DNA of 5,431 nucleotides from Chitinophagaceae bacterium (lineage in GTDB: Bacteria > Bacteroidota > Bacteroidia > Chitinophagales > Chitinophagaceae). The DNA is taken from contig JAOQAL010000253.1 in the NCBI GenBank assembly GCA_025963615.1, positions 1-5,431 of the forward strand, written 5' to 3'. The translations under genes were made by a program, and so were the position numbers. The notes under the pieces were generated by a model. It saw nothing but the letters and a program-made list of their open reading frames with translations. It made no database searches and was not told the origin of the DNA. Shown one piece after another: positions 3,578 through 5,431 of the stretch; position 1 is the stretch's first letter, and each line of letters begins with the position of its first letter.

Positions 3578-5431
3578 ATGAGAAAATTGCTTTTATTACT
3601 TTCGTCATCTTTAGCATTCGCAGTGATCGTACAGGCGCAGAAAATAATGGGCTTTAGTGATACTGCAGCGGCTACACAAATAGGTTGGGAAAAACAATTT
3701 GATGCGCAGATCAAAGCATCTAACCAGGATGAGTGGATGAAATTTCTGACTTCGCATCCACATCATGTGGGTAGTCCGCAGGATAAAATGAACGCAGAAT
3801 TCATTGCAGGTTTATTCAAACAATGGGGTTATGAAACGGAAATCGCATCTTATTATGTATTGTTTCCAACTCCCAAAACAAGAGTGTTGGAACTTTTGGG
3901 CAGCAAGCCATTTAAAGCAAAGCTTGAAGAACCAGCGGTAGAAGGCGATAGAACCTCGGGACAGAAAAAAGAACAATTGCCGACTTATAACGCCTATTCC
4001 GCCGATGGTAATGTAACAGCTGAACTGGTATTTGTAAACCGCGGCATACCCGCTGACTATGAAGAACTGGAGAAAATGGGTATCGATGTAAAAGGGAAGA
4101 TCGTAATTGCAAAATATGGCGGATCGTGGAGAGGTATTAAACCGAAAGTTGCTGCCGAGCATGGCGCGATAGGTTGTATTATTTATTCCGACCCCGCTGA
4201 TGATGGTTATGGCCGTGGAGATATTTATCCGCAAGGTGGTTTCCGTCCGAAAGATGGCGCGCAACGGGGTTCCGTCATGGATATGCCGGTTGCTCCGGGA
4301 GATCCCCTGACACCCGATCGCGGCGCTACCAAAGACGCTCAACGGTTGGATCGAAAAGATGCCATAACGATTATGAAAATTCCGGTATTACCGATTTCCT
4401 ATAGTGATGCGTTACCCTTGTTGCAATCGTTGGCAGGACCCGTTGTTCCTGAAAAATGGAAAGGGGGCTTGCCGGTTACTTATCATGTAGGACCCGGTAA
4501 AGAAAAAGTGCATTTAAATCTGGCGTTCAACTGGGATATCAAACCACTGTATGATGTTATAGCAAAAATGGCAGGTAGCGAATTGCCGGATGAATGGGTT
4601 ATCCGTGGCAATCATCACGATGGTTGGGTCAATGGTGCTGAAGATCCTACCAGTGGCATGGTAGCTGAAATGGAGGAGGCCCGGGCTATTGGTGAACTGG
4701 CAAAAAAAGGGTTTCGGCCTAAACGAACCCTGGTGTTTTGTGCCTGGGATGGTGAAGAGCCTGCACTACTGGGTTCAACAGAATGGGTAGAAGATCACCA
4801 GGAAATTTTAAAGCAAAAAGCCGTAGCGTATATCAATACAGATGGCAATAACCGTGGTTTTATTGGCGCGGAAGGATCTCATACCTTAGAACCTTTCTTT
4901 AACGAGATCATCAATGAAGTAACTGATCCGCAAACAGGTGTTTCTGTTAGAGAACGCAAATATGCCAAGACATTAGTTGATGCGGATAAAGCAGGCCGTA
5001 CGAAATTAATGGACGATAAAAATATGAAACTGGCGGCTTTGGGGGCGGGATCCGATTATTCTCCTTTCCTGCAACACCTGGGCATTGCCTCTATGAATTT
5101 GGGATATGGCGGAGAAGGAGAAGGTGGTCAATACCATTCTATTTATGATTCATATGATTATTTCACAAGGTTTATTGACCCGGGTTTCGCTTACGGGGTA
5201 GCCTTATCAAAAACAGCAGGGCGGACCTTGTTGCGTTTGGCGAATGCGGAGTCATTGCCCTTTGATTTTAATAGTTTTTATAAAACAGTGAATGATTATA
5301 CAACAGAAGTAAAAACTTTATTGGATAACAGCCGCATAGAAACCGGGCAACAAAATAAGTTAATCAAAGACAAATTGTTTGACCTGGCGAAGGATCCAAA
5401 AAAGCAATATCGATCGCCCGAAGCAAAAGAG
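3578..5431 (+). CDS. Exported M28 zinc metallopeptidase, glutamate carboxypeptidase II-like (3' end beyond window)
   Basis: An open frame of 618 codons runs to the window edge without a stop. A signal peptide is clear: R2-K3, a hydrophobic core at 4-18, then V-Q-A before Q21 (type I cleavage; no lipobox Cys). The order matches human GCPII: peptidase part, inserted PA domain (about 120-290), M28 catalytic domain, then the start of the TFR-type dimerisation domain (from about 560). Zinc ligands by alignment are H346, bridging D356, E394, D422 and H520, with catalytic base E393; Y519 is kept. Glu402 and Glu405 match two GCPII calcium ligands. The GCPII arginine patch (R463, R534, R536) is not conserved (about E432, N507, G509), and N257 appears as F222, so preference for acidic peptides should not be assumed. 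About 100 residues are probably missing. No SD precedes it; it starts 66 bp after pntB with no terminator visible between. The start is set by the signal peptide. Confidence 0.93.
   Translation, partial: MRKLLLLLSSSLAFAVIVQAQKIMGFSDTAAATQIGWEKQFDAQIKASNQDEWMKFLTSHPHHVGSPQDKMNAEFIAGLFKQWGYETEIASYYVLFPTPKTRVLELLGSKPFKAKLEEPAVEGDRTSGQKKEQLPTYNAYSADGNVTAELVFVNRGIPADYEELEKMGIDVKGKIVIAKYGGSWRGIKPKVAAEHGAIGCIIYSDPADDGYGRGDIYPQGGFRPKDGAQRGSVMDMPVAPGDPLTPDRGATKDAQRLDRKDAITIMKIPVLPISYSDALPLLQSLAGPVVPEKWKGGLPVTYHVGPGKEKVHLNLAFNWDIKPLYDVIAKMAGSELPDEWVIRGNHHDGWVNGAEDPTSGMVAEMEEARAIGELAKKGFRPKRTLVFCAWDGEEPALLGSTEWVEDHQEILKQKAVAYINTDGNNRGFIGAEGSHTLEPFFNEIINEVTDPQTGVSVRERKYAKTLVDADKAGRTKLMDDKNMKLAALGAGSDYSPFLQHLGIASMNLGYGGEGEGGQYHSIYDSYDYFTRFIDPGFAYGVALSKTAGRTLLRLANAESLPFDFNSFYKTVNDYTTEVKTLLDNSRIETGQQNKLIKDKLFDLAKDPKKQYRSPEAKE

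Noticed and set aside
3812..4342. 176-codon open frame on the - strand
   Set aside because: It lies wholly opposite the M28 peptidase coding sequence, whose conserved PA-domain motifs show that the + strand is the real frame.

Overview
The window looks like a chromosomal segment from a Bacteroidota bacterium, most likely a member of the Chitinophagaceae or a near relative. This placement is an inference. It rests on the protein style (a GCPII-type M28 peptidase whose signal peptide ends just before a Gln, and a three-subunit transhydrogenase), the lack of a Shine-Dalgarno sequence before pntAA and the peptidase gene, and the kinds of short intergenic repeats. All recognisable genes are on the + strand.

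Layout: 1-270 has no gene. It holds a duplicated ~50-bp unit and a larger set of degenerate 7-bp repeats in both orientations, followed by a plain leader. Positions 271-1383 encode pntAA, 1629-1931 pntAB and 2078-3511 pntB. Together these are a complete proton-translocating NAD(P)+ transhydrogenase in the split arrangement known from Rhodospirillum rubrum and Thermus thermophilus. A GCPII-type M28 peptidase gene starts at 3578 and is still open at the right edge (5431), so its C-terminus is missing.

How the genes work together: PntAA is the soluble NAD(H)-binding domain I. PntAB supplies the first three membrane helices. PntB supplies nine further helices and the NADP(H)-binding domain III. 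The assembled enzyme couples hydride transfer between NADH and NADP+ to proton flow across the inner membrane, mainly to supply NADPH. The peptidase is probably exported and has no evident functional link to the transhydrogenase.

The most notable material is between the genes. The pnt cluster has unusually large gaps (245 and 146 bp) filled with heptamer repeats, hairpins, a possible weak intrinsic terminator, and a shared hairpin-plus-G-rich ribosome-binding element directly before both pntAB and pntB. I see no mobile element, CRISPR array, RNA gene, defence system or novel gene cluster. The genes are ordinary; the intergenic repeat architecture is what deserves a second look.
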